Shown here piece by piece: positions 33,372 to 42,587 of a stretch of DNA of 64,000 nt. The translations under genes were made by a program, and so were the position numbers. Origin of the DNA: JANOYY01 sp043720395. GTDB lineage: Bacteria > Actinomycetota > Acidimicrobiia > Acidimicrobiales > JANYDT01. Under the pieces are notes generated by a model. The model was not told where the DNA came from, did not search any database, and saw only the letters and a program-made list of their open reading frames with translations. The stretch covers positions 1 to 64,000 of the forward strand of contig JAYSSR010000077.1 in the NCBI GenBank assembly GCA_043720395.1, in the 5' to 3' direction. The stretch's first letter is position 1. The number at the start of each line of letters is the position of its first letter.

Positions 33372-36300
33372 ATCGCCTGCGAGCGCTCACTCGCGGAGTG
33401 GCGAGCCTCGCTGCACTCGCAGCCTTGCTCGTCGGACTGCCCGTTCTCCTCTCGTCGTGGGGCCGCCTCCCCGGTTCACCGAGCGGCGACTGGTGGGATC
33501 GACTCAGCGACACTGCCGTTTCGGACACGACGGTGTTCGTCGTGCTCACGTTGGCGGCGTGGGTCGCATGGGCGACCTTCGCTGCTGCGGTCGTCATCGA
33601 GTTCGTCGCCGGAATCCGCGGCATCCAAGCGCCACGAATCGCGTTCGCCGGGCCGTTCCAACGATCCGCTCGGCCCCTCGTCGCCGGGGTCCTGCTGATG
33701 CTGAGCCTGCTCCAGAGTGCGGGACCCTCCTACGCCTCTGTCCCCCGAGCCACCGCGGCAACTGTCACCCCGACCGCGTTCGCGCACGAGTCGCCCCGAC
33801 CCGGTCATGTCATCGAGATGACCATCGCCCCGGCAAGGACGACGGGCGGCGCGACCTCATCAGAAGAGTCCGCCCCGCCAAGCAGCCCACAGGACGCCGC
33901 ACCGGTGATCGAGGTCGAACGCGGGGACAGCCCATGGAGCCTCGCCGAGGCGCACCTGGGCGATGGGTTGCGGTGGCGCGAGCTGTACGAGATCAACCGC
34001 GGGCTTCCCCAGCCGGACGGCCGATCCTGGACCAATCCAGAACTGATCGTCCCCGGCTGGCAGCTGCGCCTACCCAGCGAGCCGCAAGTTCCAGCGCCCC
34101 AGCCGCCGGTCGAGACGACAGACGCTGCGGAGGTCGTACACGTCGTGCAACGAGGCGACACGCTCTCCTCGATCGCCGACCACTACCTCGGCGACCCAAC
34201 TCGCTACCCCGAGCTGTTCGAGGCCAACGGCGATCGCGTGCAACCCGACGGCAGGCGGCTCACGGACCCCGACCTCATCGTCGTGGGCTGGAACCTCGCA
34301 ATCCCCACGGCGCAGGAATCCGCAACGGAGGAGCCCGGGACCGATTCCGCCGCGCCTGCTGGCCCGGAGCAGACGACGGAGTTCATCGAGACCGAGACCG
34401 CGCCGAGCGAGACCCCGCCGACGACCACATCACCGCCGACCACCGCTGCGCCGCCAACCCCGACAACCACTACGGAGCTGCCAGCCCCGGCGACCACAGC
34501 GCCTGCGCCGGTCGTGTCGGTGCCGGCTTCGCCCAGCGACACGGAGACACCGACAAGCAGCAACGGAGGAGGCGCGACGCCTGTTCTCGTTGGGCTCGCG
34601 GGAGCCACAGCGCTGAGCACCGGCCTCGCTCTTCGGTTGCGGTGGCTCAGGCGACGCCGAGCGACCCGTGGGTCAGCGGTCGCCGCCGTTGTCCCGAGCG
34701 ACGCCGAGATCGCCGTTGTCGCAGCGGCCGACGTCCCCTTGGTCCGATGGGCCGGCCAACAGATCGCCGCGCTGATACGAGACCTCGATCCGCGAAAGGT
34801 CACCGGCGCTCCGCTGGCCGTCGAACTCTCCGAGCATGCCGGCATCGAGATCCTCTGGGACTCGCCACAGCAAGCATCAACGGTTGGCGAATGGCGCGCC
34901 GCCGACGGCGGATGGGCATGGCGCTTGGACTACGACCCCGAGAGCCCCGTGCCACCCGATGAGCTCCCAGCCGGCATCCCCGCACTCGTCACCATCGGCC
35001 AGCGGGAAGGACGCCAGCTTCTGATCGACCTCGAAGCGTTTGGCACCATCGCCGTCGCCGGTCCTTCCGAGAGCACCGCCGCCTTCCTCCGCTCCGTCGC
35101 GCTCGAACTTGCGTGTGGCAACGATCTCGCCGACGCCTACGTCTCCATCGTCGGCGTCGACGTCGACCCTCTCGTCGCTCCGCGCCACCGCCTGACAGCT
35201 CGGGCGCTCACGGATGCGATCGACTTAGCAGAGAACGCAATCGACTCCGTCAACTCAGCGATCCGCCACGACTCGAAAGCTGACACCTTCCGGGCACGCG
35301 TCGGAGGCTCGGCGCCGATCGAGGCCACCGTCGTCGTCACCAGCGAACACCACGATTCCGCAGCTGGCACGTTCGCACCGCGCCGAGGCGTAGCCCTCGT
35401 GATTGCATCGAGTGGCGCCGCGTTGGCAGACAGCGGAGCACGAATCGAGATCTCAGCTGACGGGGCGTCGGCTCGGCTCGAGCCCCTCGGCATCGACTTC
35501 ATACCGGTCCGACTCGAAGCAGCTACGGCCGAAGCACTCGCGGTCGCAACCGCAGTCGTGGTCCATCTTCCGGAAACCGGTCCCGACGTGGTTGACCCCT
35601 CATCGCTCGAACCGCCCGAGCCCGATGAGGGCCCGATCAACGGAACGCCATCTCTCGTCGGGCTCGACCTCGACAACGTCTTTCGGGTCAATGGACATGA
35701 ATCCGACGTGAGCACCACCCATGTCCTATCGGTCGACTTCGCTGCGGATCAGACGACCGACGTCGCGCCACCGGAGATACCAGTGGAGCCAGTCACCGGC
35801 TCGGACGGCCAGTTGTTCGCGACGGAGTCGTCAGGGCCAGAGCTGATCGTGCGCGTGCTCGGCGTCCCGTCGATCCCGGACCGGCCCGACATTGGTCGAC
35901 GCGAGCTCATCCTCGCCGTGCTCCTTGCCTGCCGAGGTGGGACGCTCGCCGCATCGGCGGCGCAGGACGCGCTGTGGGGCGGGAAGCCAGTCGAGCCCAA
36001 GACGGTCTGGAACTTTGTCGCTGCAGTCCGGCGGGCCCTCGGGGACCTCGACGACGGCAGCCCTGTCATGCCAGCGGCCGATCGTTCACACGGCACGCTC
36101 CGACTCCACTCGCGTGTCAGTACAGACCTCGACCTGCTTCGCAGAGCGGTCACGGCGGCAGACGAGACGTCGTCGACCGAAGCGATGGCATCGCTCCGCG
36201 ATGCGCTCGCTCTGGTCGAGGGTCCTCCGTTCGACGCCGTCGGCTACGACTGGGCACATCGGGACCAGGACGTCGCCGAGGCGGCCCGCGTCATCGAGCA

Positions 36301-36577
36301 GGCAGTCGACCGTCTCGTCGCGCTAGCGCTCGAAGCCGGCCAGCACGATCTCGCCCGCCACGCGATCAGTCGTGGGTTGCGCGGGCTTCCCGGCGACGAG
36401 CACATCTACCGGCTCCGAATGCGACTCGAGGCGCACGCCGGCAACACCCGAGGCCTCGTCGGCGCGTACGAGGAACTGTGCGTGTACCTCGCCGACCTCG
36501 AGGCCGAACCGTCGCCTGCGACGACGGCGCTCTACAACGAACTCCGATCGCAGCGAACCTCCAGCAGCGTCAGCTGA
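33368..36577 (+). CDS. Membrane LysM-BTAD protein
   Basis: A 1069-residue protein. It has three N-terminal hydrophobic helices (to about 125), then two LysM wall-binding domains outside the membrane (RGDSPWSLAEAHLGDGLRWR at about 190 and VQRGDTLSSIADHYLGDPTR at about 265). A Thr/Pro linker and another helix (PVLVGLAGATALSTGLALRL) precede a large cytoplasmic part that ends in a winged helix plus bacterial transcriptional activator domain (LACRGGTLAASAAQDALWGG, VWNFVAAVRRALGDL, then helical repeats to DLEAEPSPATTALYNEL). The layout suggests a sensor that ties wall state to expression of the pilus. No helix-turn-helix target is known. It is the last gene of the Tad-like operon and overlaps the convergent small gene by eight bases. 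Confidence 0.85.
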   Translation: MNRLRALTRGVASLAALAALLVGLPVLLSSWGRLPGSPSGDWWDRLSDTAVSDTTVFVVLTLAAWVAWATFAAAVVIEFVAGIRGIQAPRIAFAGPFQRSARPLVAGVLLMLSLLQSAGPSYASVPRATAATVTPTAFAHESPRPGHVIEMTIAPARTTGGATSSEESAPPSSPQDAAPVIEVERGDSPWSLAEAHLGDGLRWRELYEINRGLPQPDGRSWTNPELIVPGWQLRLPSEPQVPAPQPPVETTDAAEVVHVVQRGDTLSSIADHYLGDPTRYPELFEANGDRVQPDGRRLTDPDLIVVGWNLAIPTAQESATEEPGTDSAAPAGPEQTTEFIETETAPSETPPTTTSPPTTAAPPTPTTTTELPAPATTAPAPVVSVPASPSDTETPTSSNGGGATPVLVGLAGATALSTGLALRLRWLRRRRATRGSAVAAVVPSDAEIAVVAAADVPLVRWAGQQIAALIRDLDPRKVTGAPLAVELSEHAGIEILWDSPQQASTVGEWRAADGGWAWRLDYDPESPVPPDELPAGIPALVTIGQREGRQLLIDLEAFGTIAVAGPSESTAAFLRSVALELACGNDLADAYVSIVGVDVDPLVAPRHRLTARALTDAIDLAENAIDSVNSAIRHDSKADTFRARVGGSAPIEATVVVTSEHHDSAAGTFAPRRGVALVIASSGAALADSGARIEISADGASARLEPLGIDFIPVRLEAATAEALAVATAVVVHLPETGPDVVDPSSLEPPEPDEGPINGTPSLVGLDLDNVFRVNGHESDVSTTHVLSVDFAADQTTDVAPPEIPVEPVTGSDGQLFATESSGPELIVRVLGVPSIPDRPDIGRRELILAVLLACRGGTLAASAAQDALWGGKPVEPKTVWNFVAAVRRALGDLDDGSPVMPAADRSHGTLRLHSRVSTDLDLLRRAVTAADETSSTEAMASLRDALALVEGPPFDAVGYDWAHRDQDVAEAARVIEQAVDRLVALALEAGQHDLARHAISRGLRGLPGDEHIYRLRMRLEAHAGNTRGLVGAYEELCVYLADLEAEPSPATTALYNELRSQRTSSSVS

Positions 36578-36941
36578 GCGGCGGTACAGCCGAGGCGACG
36601 ATCGTCCAGTCACCTGGATTCGCGAACGCCGCAGCAGCCTCGAACAGCGCGATCTGCTCCTCCGCGAACGCTCCGCCGACAGTGACAGTGACGTACTCTG
36701 CGTTCCCGCGGACACGAACCCACTCGCAACCGGCGGAGAGCCGACGCAGCTCCTCATAGAACTCAGACAGGTGTCGCGATGTTGCGAGGTCTTTGGGATC
36801 TCTATGGAGGATCGTTAGGTGCCGCCGTCCGTGCGCAAGTTCGGTTGCCTCGCAGACGAGGTGCCTAGGGTCGGCCAGTTCCAACGGTCGGTGCACGGTC
36901 CAGAACGGGTTGGCCCCAGCGTCGTTGTCGAGTCGAGTCAT
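36570..36941 (-). CDS. Hypothetical protein (123 aa)
   Basis: Starts MTRLDNDAGANPFWTVHRPL. It is an alpha/beta protein with a charged middle (HRDPKDLATSRHLSEFYEEL) and a hydrophobic end (YVTVTVGGAFAEEQIALFEA). No family recognised. It converges with the LysM-BTAD gene, overlapping its tail by eight bases, and diverges from the STAND gene. A longer reading with an Arg/Pro-rich N-terminus is not favoured. Confidence 0.55.
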   Translation of the reverse strand: MTRLDNDAGANPFWTVHRPLELADPRHLVCEATELAHGRRHLTILHRDPKDLATSRHLSEFYEELRRLSAGCEWVRVRGNAEYVTVTVGGAFAEEQIALFEAAAAFANPGDWTIVASAVPPLS

Positions 36942-37137
36942 TGGTCCGTTCCCACCATTTCTCGGTGCTGAAGAGTCCTGAGGTGTAGGACCGTACCCCG
37001 CCAGCCTTCCCGGGTTCGTCGAGCGCCTACTTCCCTGGGGAGCCCTCCGCCCCGCCATTCAGAGGATGCCTTCATTTCATCATGCCCTCGGCTCCCCGGG
37101 GCCACCTGGTGACGCGGCGATGCTCCCTCCGAGGTGC

Positions 37138-39990
37138 ATGTCGATCCGGACCCCGGGCCAGCTCTACGCTGAGCCGGTCGTGAACAAGCCTCGCCAAACT
37201 CGCTCCCTTGCACAGCGGCTCGCCGCCGAGCGAGGTAACTACTTCGTCGGCCGGACGACTGAGCGCGACGCGTTCCGATCTCTTCTCGGCGCTGGTGATC
37301 CGAGTCGGAGTGGGGCAATCCACTCCTTCTTCGGCCCAGGAGGCATGGGAAAGAGCACCTTGCTCGCCAAGGTTCGGCAGGATGCCCGCGAGGCGGGCTG
37401 TGTCACGACCTGGGCCGAGGTGGGATCCGCCACCACACCCTTGGAGGTGCTTGAGCAGTGGATGACGAACATCGAGCCGGAGCTCGAGTTCAGTGACTTC
37501 CGCAAGGCAAGAGCTCAGTACCTTGAACTCGAGAATCGCGCCAGCGGTCTCCGAGCCGCGCTAGCCAAGGGGGCTGAGAGCAGCCTCTCTGCAACCGGGC
37601 CTCTGGGAAGCTTCGTGACAGGGGCACTCGGGGAGGATCGCGTTCGCCAAAAGCTCAACTCGCTTCTCGGTGTCGACGAAGCAGATGCGATTCTCAGCGC
37701 GAATAGGTGGCTTGCTAAGGGATTTCTCGATGACATCAACCGGGTGGACCAACGTCCAGTGTTGGTCCTAGATCGCTACGAGGCAGCGACGCCGTCTCTC
37801 GATCGATGGGTTCGCGAGGCACTGTTGTCCTCACCGAGTTTCGACGACCGAACCCTGCTCCTGGTGGGCGGCCGTCGGCCCCTCGAGAGCATGGACGCTG
37901 CGTGGTCCGAGTGGACGCCGGTGTCGACGAGCACCGAGCTGCGACCGTTTACGGATGTCGAGGTCGCTGAATACTTCGCGCTCCGGGGTACGACACACAG
38001 CGCTGCCCAGCTTGCAGAGGTGCACCGCATCACTCGCGGGGTTCCATGGGCGGTCGCACTTGCCTTCGACAGTCTCTCCACGTCGGACGGATCGTTCTCG
38101 GACAGTGAAGGGGCGACTCTGCAGGAGCGCCTCATCCCAAGGTTTCTCAGCCACCTTGACCTGGAGGGACCGACGCTGAGAGAGACCCTCGAGGTGGCGG
38201 CACTCCTTCAAGTGTTCACGGAGGATCTGGTTGCCCGAGTCCTCGAACGCTCGGTATCGAAGGACCTCCAAAGGCTGGCCGAGTACACGTTCATTCGGAT
38301 CGGAAGTCGCGGCTACTCCTTAGATGAACCGATAGCTGAGTTCATCGCCGATCGGCTTCGCACGACTGCTCCGGGCAGATACCGATCGGCTTACATGTCG
38401 GCTGCCAGTCACTTCGCAGCGGAGATGGAGCGCGTGACGCCACTTTCGAGCCCGTGGCGAGCATTGCTCCGGAGCAAGATCAGTGCACTTGGCAAGGTCG
38501 ACACATCCCTCGTGGTCCAAGAGTTGGAGCAATTCTCGGCGTCGATGACCGGAATCGTCGTGGCAGACGATCTTGATGAGGTGGTCGACAGCGCGCTCGC
38601 GACGGCTTGGTCCGAGAGTCCGAGCGCTGAGCTTCTCTGCCTTGCCGGCTTAAGCCATCTTGCGATGGGACGATTGGACGAGGGCTACGAACAGCTCACC
38701 GCGGTGCTCATTCGCGGTGACAAGGCACTTGATCCCAAGGCGCACCTGCGAGCCCTTTCAGGCCTCGTAGACGCGTGCCATCGACGTGGCAACGTCAGCG
38801 ACGCCCTGGGGTGGTGCTTGAAGGGGATTGAACTCGCTGAGAGGGAGGCTTCCCCTGATGCAACGTCGGTGTTTCTCGCTCGTCTTGCCGAGACACTCGG
38901 CGTGCTTGGGCGTGAGGCGGAGAGTCAGGACGCCGTGAATCGCTGCACTGACTCACTCTCCCGAGTGTCCGACCCGCGGCTTCGGGCCGAGATCCGGATC
39001 GTTCTCAGTTACGTCTACGCGTTTCAGGCCAAGTGCGCCGAAGCCCGCGAGAGCGCCGACCACGCGGTTAGTGAATGGCCGGCCGAGGAACGAAGCTACG
39101 TGGCCGCGCTGGCAGACAACCTTGCTGCGTGGACCTACAGTATCGATGGTCAGTATGAGGCCGGGCTGCGCCGAGCACGGCAGTCCCTGCGCTACTTCCG
39201 CGATCGAGGTGACCAGTATCATCGCGGACTGTCCATCGTTGGTGTTGCAGATGTACTTAGGACAACAAGGGATTTCAAAGGTTCCCTTGCCTGGAACCGC
39301 CGGGCTGATCGAGTGTTTACCGCTATTCAGGGTGCCGCCTACAAGCTCACCATAGCGGCGCAGACTTCGAGATCGCTTCTCGAATCGGGACGTCCCGAAG
39401 CCGTACTCGACACCTTGTCTTTTCTGCATGATCCAGGGTCTTACCACCAGGATGACCGATACAACCTCGGCCTCTGCCTTGCCACCCTGGGCACGGCTCA
39501 ACTGCAACTCGGGGAGGATGTGAGCGGGCGCGAGACCCTGATGCAGGGTGTCGAGATCCTGTCCGGCGCGCAAAGCAGCTACGGACGAGTGCTGGCGGCA
39601 CAGCTCCGTTGTCGGTGGATGGTTGACGGCGCGCCCACCGAAGTCTTCGACAGCGCCCATGCTGCGGGCTGGTACGATTTAGCAGCTCAGGCTGCCTTCG
39701 ATACCGCCGCAAATCTTGCGGCCTCAGGTGCCCCGGCTGAGATCCGCATCCAGTGGCTCCAGAGCGCGCTGATGGCCGCTCAGCGATACAACGTCTTCAA
39801 GCTCAACTCCACCTTCGATGATGCGCTGGATCTAGATTGCGGCGTGATGTCCGAGGTGGTACGCAACTGGTCAACTAGTGAGTTCGCACGAGGCGAAACT
39901 GCCGCACTACGCGAGAGCGCCCAGTTGGCCGAGCCGCTCGCAAGGGTGCGAGGCCTTACATCGATCATGACAAGGATTCCGAGTGAATAG
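37138..39990 (+). CDS. STAND NTPase with TPR-like C-terminus
   Basis: A 950-residue signal-transducing ATPase. GNYFVGRTTERDAFRSLLG precedes Walker A HSFFGPGGMGKSTLLAKVRQ; Walker B is RPVLVLDRYEAATPSLDRW; a winged-helix part (ALLQVFTEDLVARVLERSVS, YTFIRIGSRGYSLDEPIAEF) follows. From about residue 500 come TPR-like repeats (LCLAGLSHLAMGRLDEGYEQ, ALSGLVDACHRRGNVSDALG, LAETLGVLGREAESQDAVNR) typical of sensor arms. No nuclease, TIR or protease effector is fused. AGGTGC precedes the chosen ATG. Five enzyme genes follow or face it, so the effector may be separate. STAND proteins of this kind act as regulators or as phage-protein sensors. Confidence 0.8.
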   Translation: MSIRTPGQLYAEPVVNKPRQTRSLAQRLAAERGNYFVGRTTERDAFRSLLGAGDPSRSGAIHSFFGPGGMGKSTLLAKVRQDAREAGCVTTWAEVGSATTPLEVLEQWMTNIEPELEFSDFRKARAQYLELENRASGLRAALAKGAESSLSATGPLGSFVTGALGEDRVRQKLNSLLGVDEADAILSANRWLAKGFLDDINRVDQRPVLVLDRYEAATPSLDRWVREALLSSPSFDDRTLLLVGGRRPLESMDAAWSEWTPVSTSTELRPFTDVEVAEYFALRGTTHSAAQLAEVHRITRGVPWAVALAFDSLSTSDGSFSDSEGATLQERLIPRFLSHLDLEGPTLRETLEVAALLQVFTEDLVARVLERSVSKDLQRLAEYTFIRIGSRGYSLDEPIAEFIADRLRTTAPGRYRSAYMSAASHFAAEMERVTPLSSPWRALLRSKISALGKVDTSLVVQELEQFSASMTGIVVADDLDEVVDSALATAWSESPSAELLCLAGLSHLAMGRLDEGYEQLTAVLIRGDKALDPKAHLRALSGLVDACHRRGNVSDALGWCLKGIELAEREASPDATSVFLARLAETLGVLGREAESQDAVNRCTDSLSRVSDPRLRAEIRIVLSYVYAFQAKCAEARESADHAVSEWPAEERSYVAALADNLAAWTYSIDGQYEAGLRRARQSLRYFRDRGDQYHRGLSIVGVADVLRTTRDFKGSLAWNRRADRVFTAIQGAAYKLTIAAQTSRSLLESGRPEAVLDTLSFLHDPGSYHQDDRYNLGLCLATLGTAQLQLGEDVSGRETLMQGVEILSGAQSSYGRVLAAQLRCRWMVDGAPTEVFDSAHAAGWYDLAAQAAFDTAANLAASGAPAEIRIQWLQSALMAAQRYNVFKLNSTFDDALDLDCGVMSEVVRNWSTSEFARGETAALRESAQLAEPLARVRGLTSIMTRIPSE

Positions 39991-40003
39991 GAGGGCAAAC
40001 GCA

Positions 40004-40345
40004 ATGACAAGTCCACTCAATTTTCGTTTCACCGCCGAAGGCGTTGAACACTGGGGATGGGATGGCATCGACGGGGTAAATCTCTCCACTGCTGCCGACC
40101 ATGCCTGGGCAAGCGCTTCTATCTTGACAGTATGTGGCACGCATGGTCCTGCGTCGAGCAACGTGAATGACCGCGTCTACTTCATTCTGTCAGGAAGCGG
40201 CTGGTTCGAGGTTGGAGGCACGCGCTTCGATGTCAGGAAAGGCGAGTTGGTCATGGTACCGAGGAGTACTCCGTACGATTTCGGTTCCACTTCAATGGAG
40301 TTGCTCCTCATCGACACTCCGGCATACAGCGAGGAGGAGGGCTGA
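40004..40345 (+). CDS. Small cupin protein
   Basis: A 113-residue single cupin barrel: DRVYFILSGSGWFEVGGTRF and DVRKGELVMVPRSTPYDFGS match cupin motifs 1 and 2. The usual His pair of motif 1 is not seen (NDRVYFI where HxH is typical), so it may bind a small molecule without metal. It starts at an ATG behind AGGAGGG and lies 13 bases after the STAND gene. Its end abuts the SDR gene. Confidence 0.8.
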   Translation: MTSPLNFRFTAEGVEHWGWDGIDGVNLSTAADHAWASASILTVCGTHGPASSNVNDRVYFILSGSGWFEVGGTRFDVRKGELVMVPRSTPYDFGSTSMELLLIDTPAYSEEEG

Positions 40346-41094
40346 TCAGCAACCAGAGTTCGCTCACGTCCGCCCGCGCCGATAGACCGGTCGCCCTTGT
40401 TACTGGGGCTAATGGCGGCATCGGCAGCGAGGTCGTCCGACATCTCGCCAAGGATCACGACGTACTCGCCGTTGTCGGCAGCAGAAGCACACAAGAGACG
40501 ACCGACGCAAGCTGGGTCGTGCGCGCAGACCTGGCCACGCCCGAAGGCGTGGCTCTTGTTCTTGACTCCATTCCCCCACCTGGGTCAGTAAAGGTGGCAG
40601 TACTATGCGCTGGCGCTATTGCCACGGAGGGAGGAATCGAGTCCGAGGACGTCGATCAGTGGCCATCCATGATGTACTTAAACGCACTAGGTGCGGTTTC
40701 GCTCGCGAAGGCGCTAGTTCCGATCATGTCATCGTCGGACTCGACCTCGCCTTCGATCGTCGCCGTCGGTTCGATTTACGGAGCGTTCGCATCGCCTTTC
40801 GTCGTTGGATACGCCATGTCCAAGGCCGCCCTACGCCAAGGTGTTCTTTCGCTAGCAGGCCCGGCGGCTCAAATTGGTGTACGAATCAACGTTCTCAGTC
40901 CTGGCAACATCGACACATCCATGACGAGAGCAGCGGGGAGTGAGTACTTGACCGAGGTCGTGGCACGCACACCCGCGAGTCGCCTTGGGCTCGTCTCGGA
41001 GGTGGTCGATTGCGTGCGGTTTCTCCTCGGAAACGAGTTCGTGGTCGGCACGGAGCTCGTCGTTGACGGAGGGATCTCACTTGTCGGCGGCTGA
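40345..41094 (+). CDS. Short-chain dehydrogenase/reductase
   Basis: A protein of about 249 residues with a full SDR core: PVALVTGANGGIGSEVVRHL (the TGxxxGIG cofactor loop), VLCAGAIATEGG (the NAG-like motif as CAG), the catalytic Ser in VAVGSIYGAF, and YAMSK for Tyr and Lys (GYAMSKAALR). The C-terminus is the usual LVVDGG. Acidic or basic residues after the second strand (VVGSRST) lean toward NADP. The frame is open but has no ATG, GTG or TTG between the strong GAGGAGGAGGG site and the cofactor loop; an unusual start (ATC or CTG near 40342-40345) or a small sequence error is implied. The next GTG (40519) would delete the nucleotide-binding loop. Confidence 0.8.
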   Translation: MSNQSSLTSARADRPVALVTGANGGIGSEVVRHLAKDHDVLAVVGSRSTQETTDASWVVRADLATPEGVALVLDSIPPPGSVKVAVLCAGAIATEGGIESEDVDQWPSMMYLNALGAVSLAKALVPIMSSSDSTSPSIVAVGSIYGAFASPFVVGYAMSKAALRQGVLSLAGPAAQIGVRINVLSPGNIDTSMTRAAGSEYLTEVVARTPASRLGLVSEVVDCVRFLLGNEFVVGTELVVDGGISLVGG

Positions 41095-41914
41095 TGGAGA
41101 GCGTTACCGGGGGAGGCTGGACCTGCTCTCAAGATGGTCGAACATGCGAGTTGAGACGGCATCTGTGCTGAGCGAGCAATGGAAGGGCTCGCTCGTGGGT
41201 TCTCCGATACCGTCGATTGTCGACTTCGGTTGTGGGGACGGCGAACTCACCGAGGAGCTGATCCGGCGGCTTCCGTGGGCTGGCGAAGCGTTGCTGTCTC
41301 TCGTGGAGCTAGACACTGAACTCCGACTTTCAGCACAGACCCGGCTAAAGCCGCTGGTCGCCTCGGTTGAACACGACTCCACCCTGGACGGGCCGAATCT
41401 GCCATCGCCGTACAGTCATGTGCTTGCGTCACACGTCCTCTACTACGCAAGCGATCCGGACGGTTGGTTCGACGAGCTTCTGAGCTTTCTCCGACCCAAC
41501 GCTTTGGTGAGCATCGTTATACGATCAGCTGAGTGCGACACATGGCGGATGCGTGAAATCGTCCGAAGATCCCTGAAGCTCAAGTCTCGGATCTCCGTAG
41601 CGTCGGTTAGCGAGAGCCTTCAGGTTCGCGGCTTCAGCATGGAGAGTTCAAAGTCTGCGTCTGCACGTTTCACCATGCCCATCAGCAGCACAGCAATCGA
41701 CAGATTCGGCAAGTTCAATGACTCAGACGAGGATGAGTCGCTGGACACTTTCGTTCGGTGGATGGTGCGCCTGCCGGTGACGGGATCGATCGCCGACGAC
41801 TTGGCGTCCCAGCTGCGGACTTTCCTACGGAATCGGCACGACGGTGAGGCCCTGAACCTTGACCTCGCGGACGACATCATCACGGGGCTGCGGGATTCGC
41901 CGTCGGTCCGATAG
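41081..41914 (+). CDS. SAM-dependent methyltransferase
   Basis: A 277-residue class I methyltransferase. Motif I is SIVDFGCGDGELTEELIRRL, the acidic end of strand 2 is LSLVELDTELRLSAQTR, and motif IV-like HVLASHVLYYASDPDGWFDE is followed by LLSFLRPNALVSIVIRS. The C-terminal part is helical with no metal motif; the substrate is unknown but probably a small molecule. The TTG start overlaps the SDR gene by 14 bases and has GGAGGG seven bases upstream. Its end overlaps the tail of the convergent cupin gene by 35 bases. Confidence 0.83.
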   Translation: MSAADGERYRGRLDLLSRWSNMRVETASVLSEQWKGSLVGSPIPSIVDFGCGDGELTEELIRRLPWAGEALLSLVELDTELRLSAQTRLKPLVASVEHDSTLDGPNLPSPYSHVLASHVLYYASDPDGWFDELLSFLRPNALVSIVIRSAECDTWRMREIVRRSLKLKSRISVASVSESLQVRGFSMESSKSASARFTMPISSTAIDRFGKFNDSDEDESLDTFVRWMVRLPVTGSIADDLASQLRTFLRNRHDGEALNLDLADDIITGLRDSPSVR

Positions 41915-42587
41915 CACTTGATAGTGCGGCCTGGACAAATTCCCTTTCGACTCGTACCCGTGAGTAGGTCAGGGTACGCGGTCCATCTGAGTCGCCGAGG
42001 ATCTGCGACCTTTCTCGAAGGCGCGGACCAACTCGGGCGAGCGTCACGCAAGCGTCGGAAAGCGGTACGGTCGTTTGGTGAAATGATCCGATATCGACGC
42101 GGTAGAAGTCTCCAGTCACGTGACTGCTGGATTGCTCGACGACCAAGTCCAAGTACTGTTCAGTATTGGCCATTACGGACTGCTCGTCGGTGACCGATGC
42201 TTCGTAGAGAGGGCCTGAGATACATACGAGTGCTGCGCTCTTGGCGCGAACGACTCGATACTCGGTGTCGGTCAACGAGCCGGCAACGATGTAGCTCTCG
42301 AGATCCCAAGCATGTCGATGTATCATCCACGCGGGCTCTTGAGTCGACCGATAACCCCTGGGCCAGCAGTGAAGGAAGTAGCGGAGTCCGGAACTGTCAG
42401 AACCGAGATGCATGCGAAAGAAGCCAAGCGGGTGCCAGAAGACCTCGGACTCGCCGAGGTCGGTTCCGCCAAGTAGGTGGCGGAGGCTCGCAGAGACGCC
42501 CTCAGACCAGCGGTCGTTGTATGCGTTCTTCAGATCGTCGCTGACAAGTGTTGCTGAATCGCCCGACACGCGGCTACCAGGTCCCGG
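41880..42587 (-). CDS. Cupin-fold protein, dioxygenase-like
   Basis: A 235-residue protein. VFWHPLGFFRMHLGSDSSGL, LRYFLHCWPRG and AWMIHRHAWDLESYIVAGSL form a metal-type cupin core (HRH plus later residues), in the style of cysteine-dioxygenase-like and small-substrate cupins. The C-terminal half is beta-rich (VTGDFYRVDIGSFHQTTVPL, a second cupin His). The ATG lies inside the end of the nucleotidyltransferase gene (14-base overlap), so the two are one operon facing the STAND-cupin-SDR-methyltransferase operon. Confidence 0.65.
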   Translation of the reverse strand, partial: PGPGSRVSGDSATLVSDDLKNAYNDRWSEGVSASLRHLLGGTDLGESEVFWHPLGFFRMHLGSDSSGLRYFLHCWPRGYRSTQEPAWMIHRHAWDLESYIVAGSLTDTEYRVVRAKSAALVCISGPLYEASVTDEQSVMANTEQYLDLVVEQSSSHVTGDFYRVDIGSFHQTTVPLSDACVTLARVGPRLRERSQILGDSDGPRTLTYSRVRVEREFVQAALSSAIGPTANPAAP

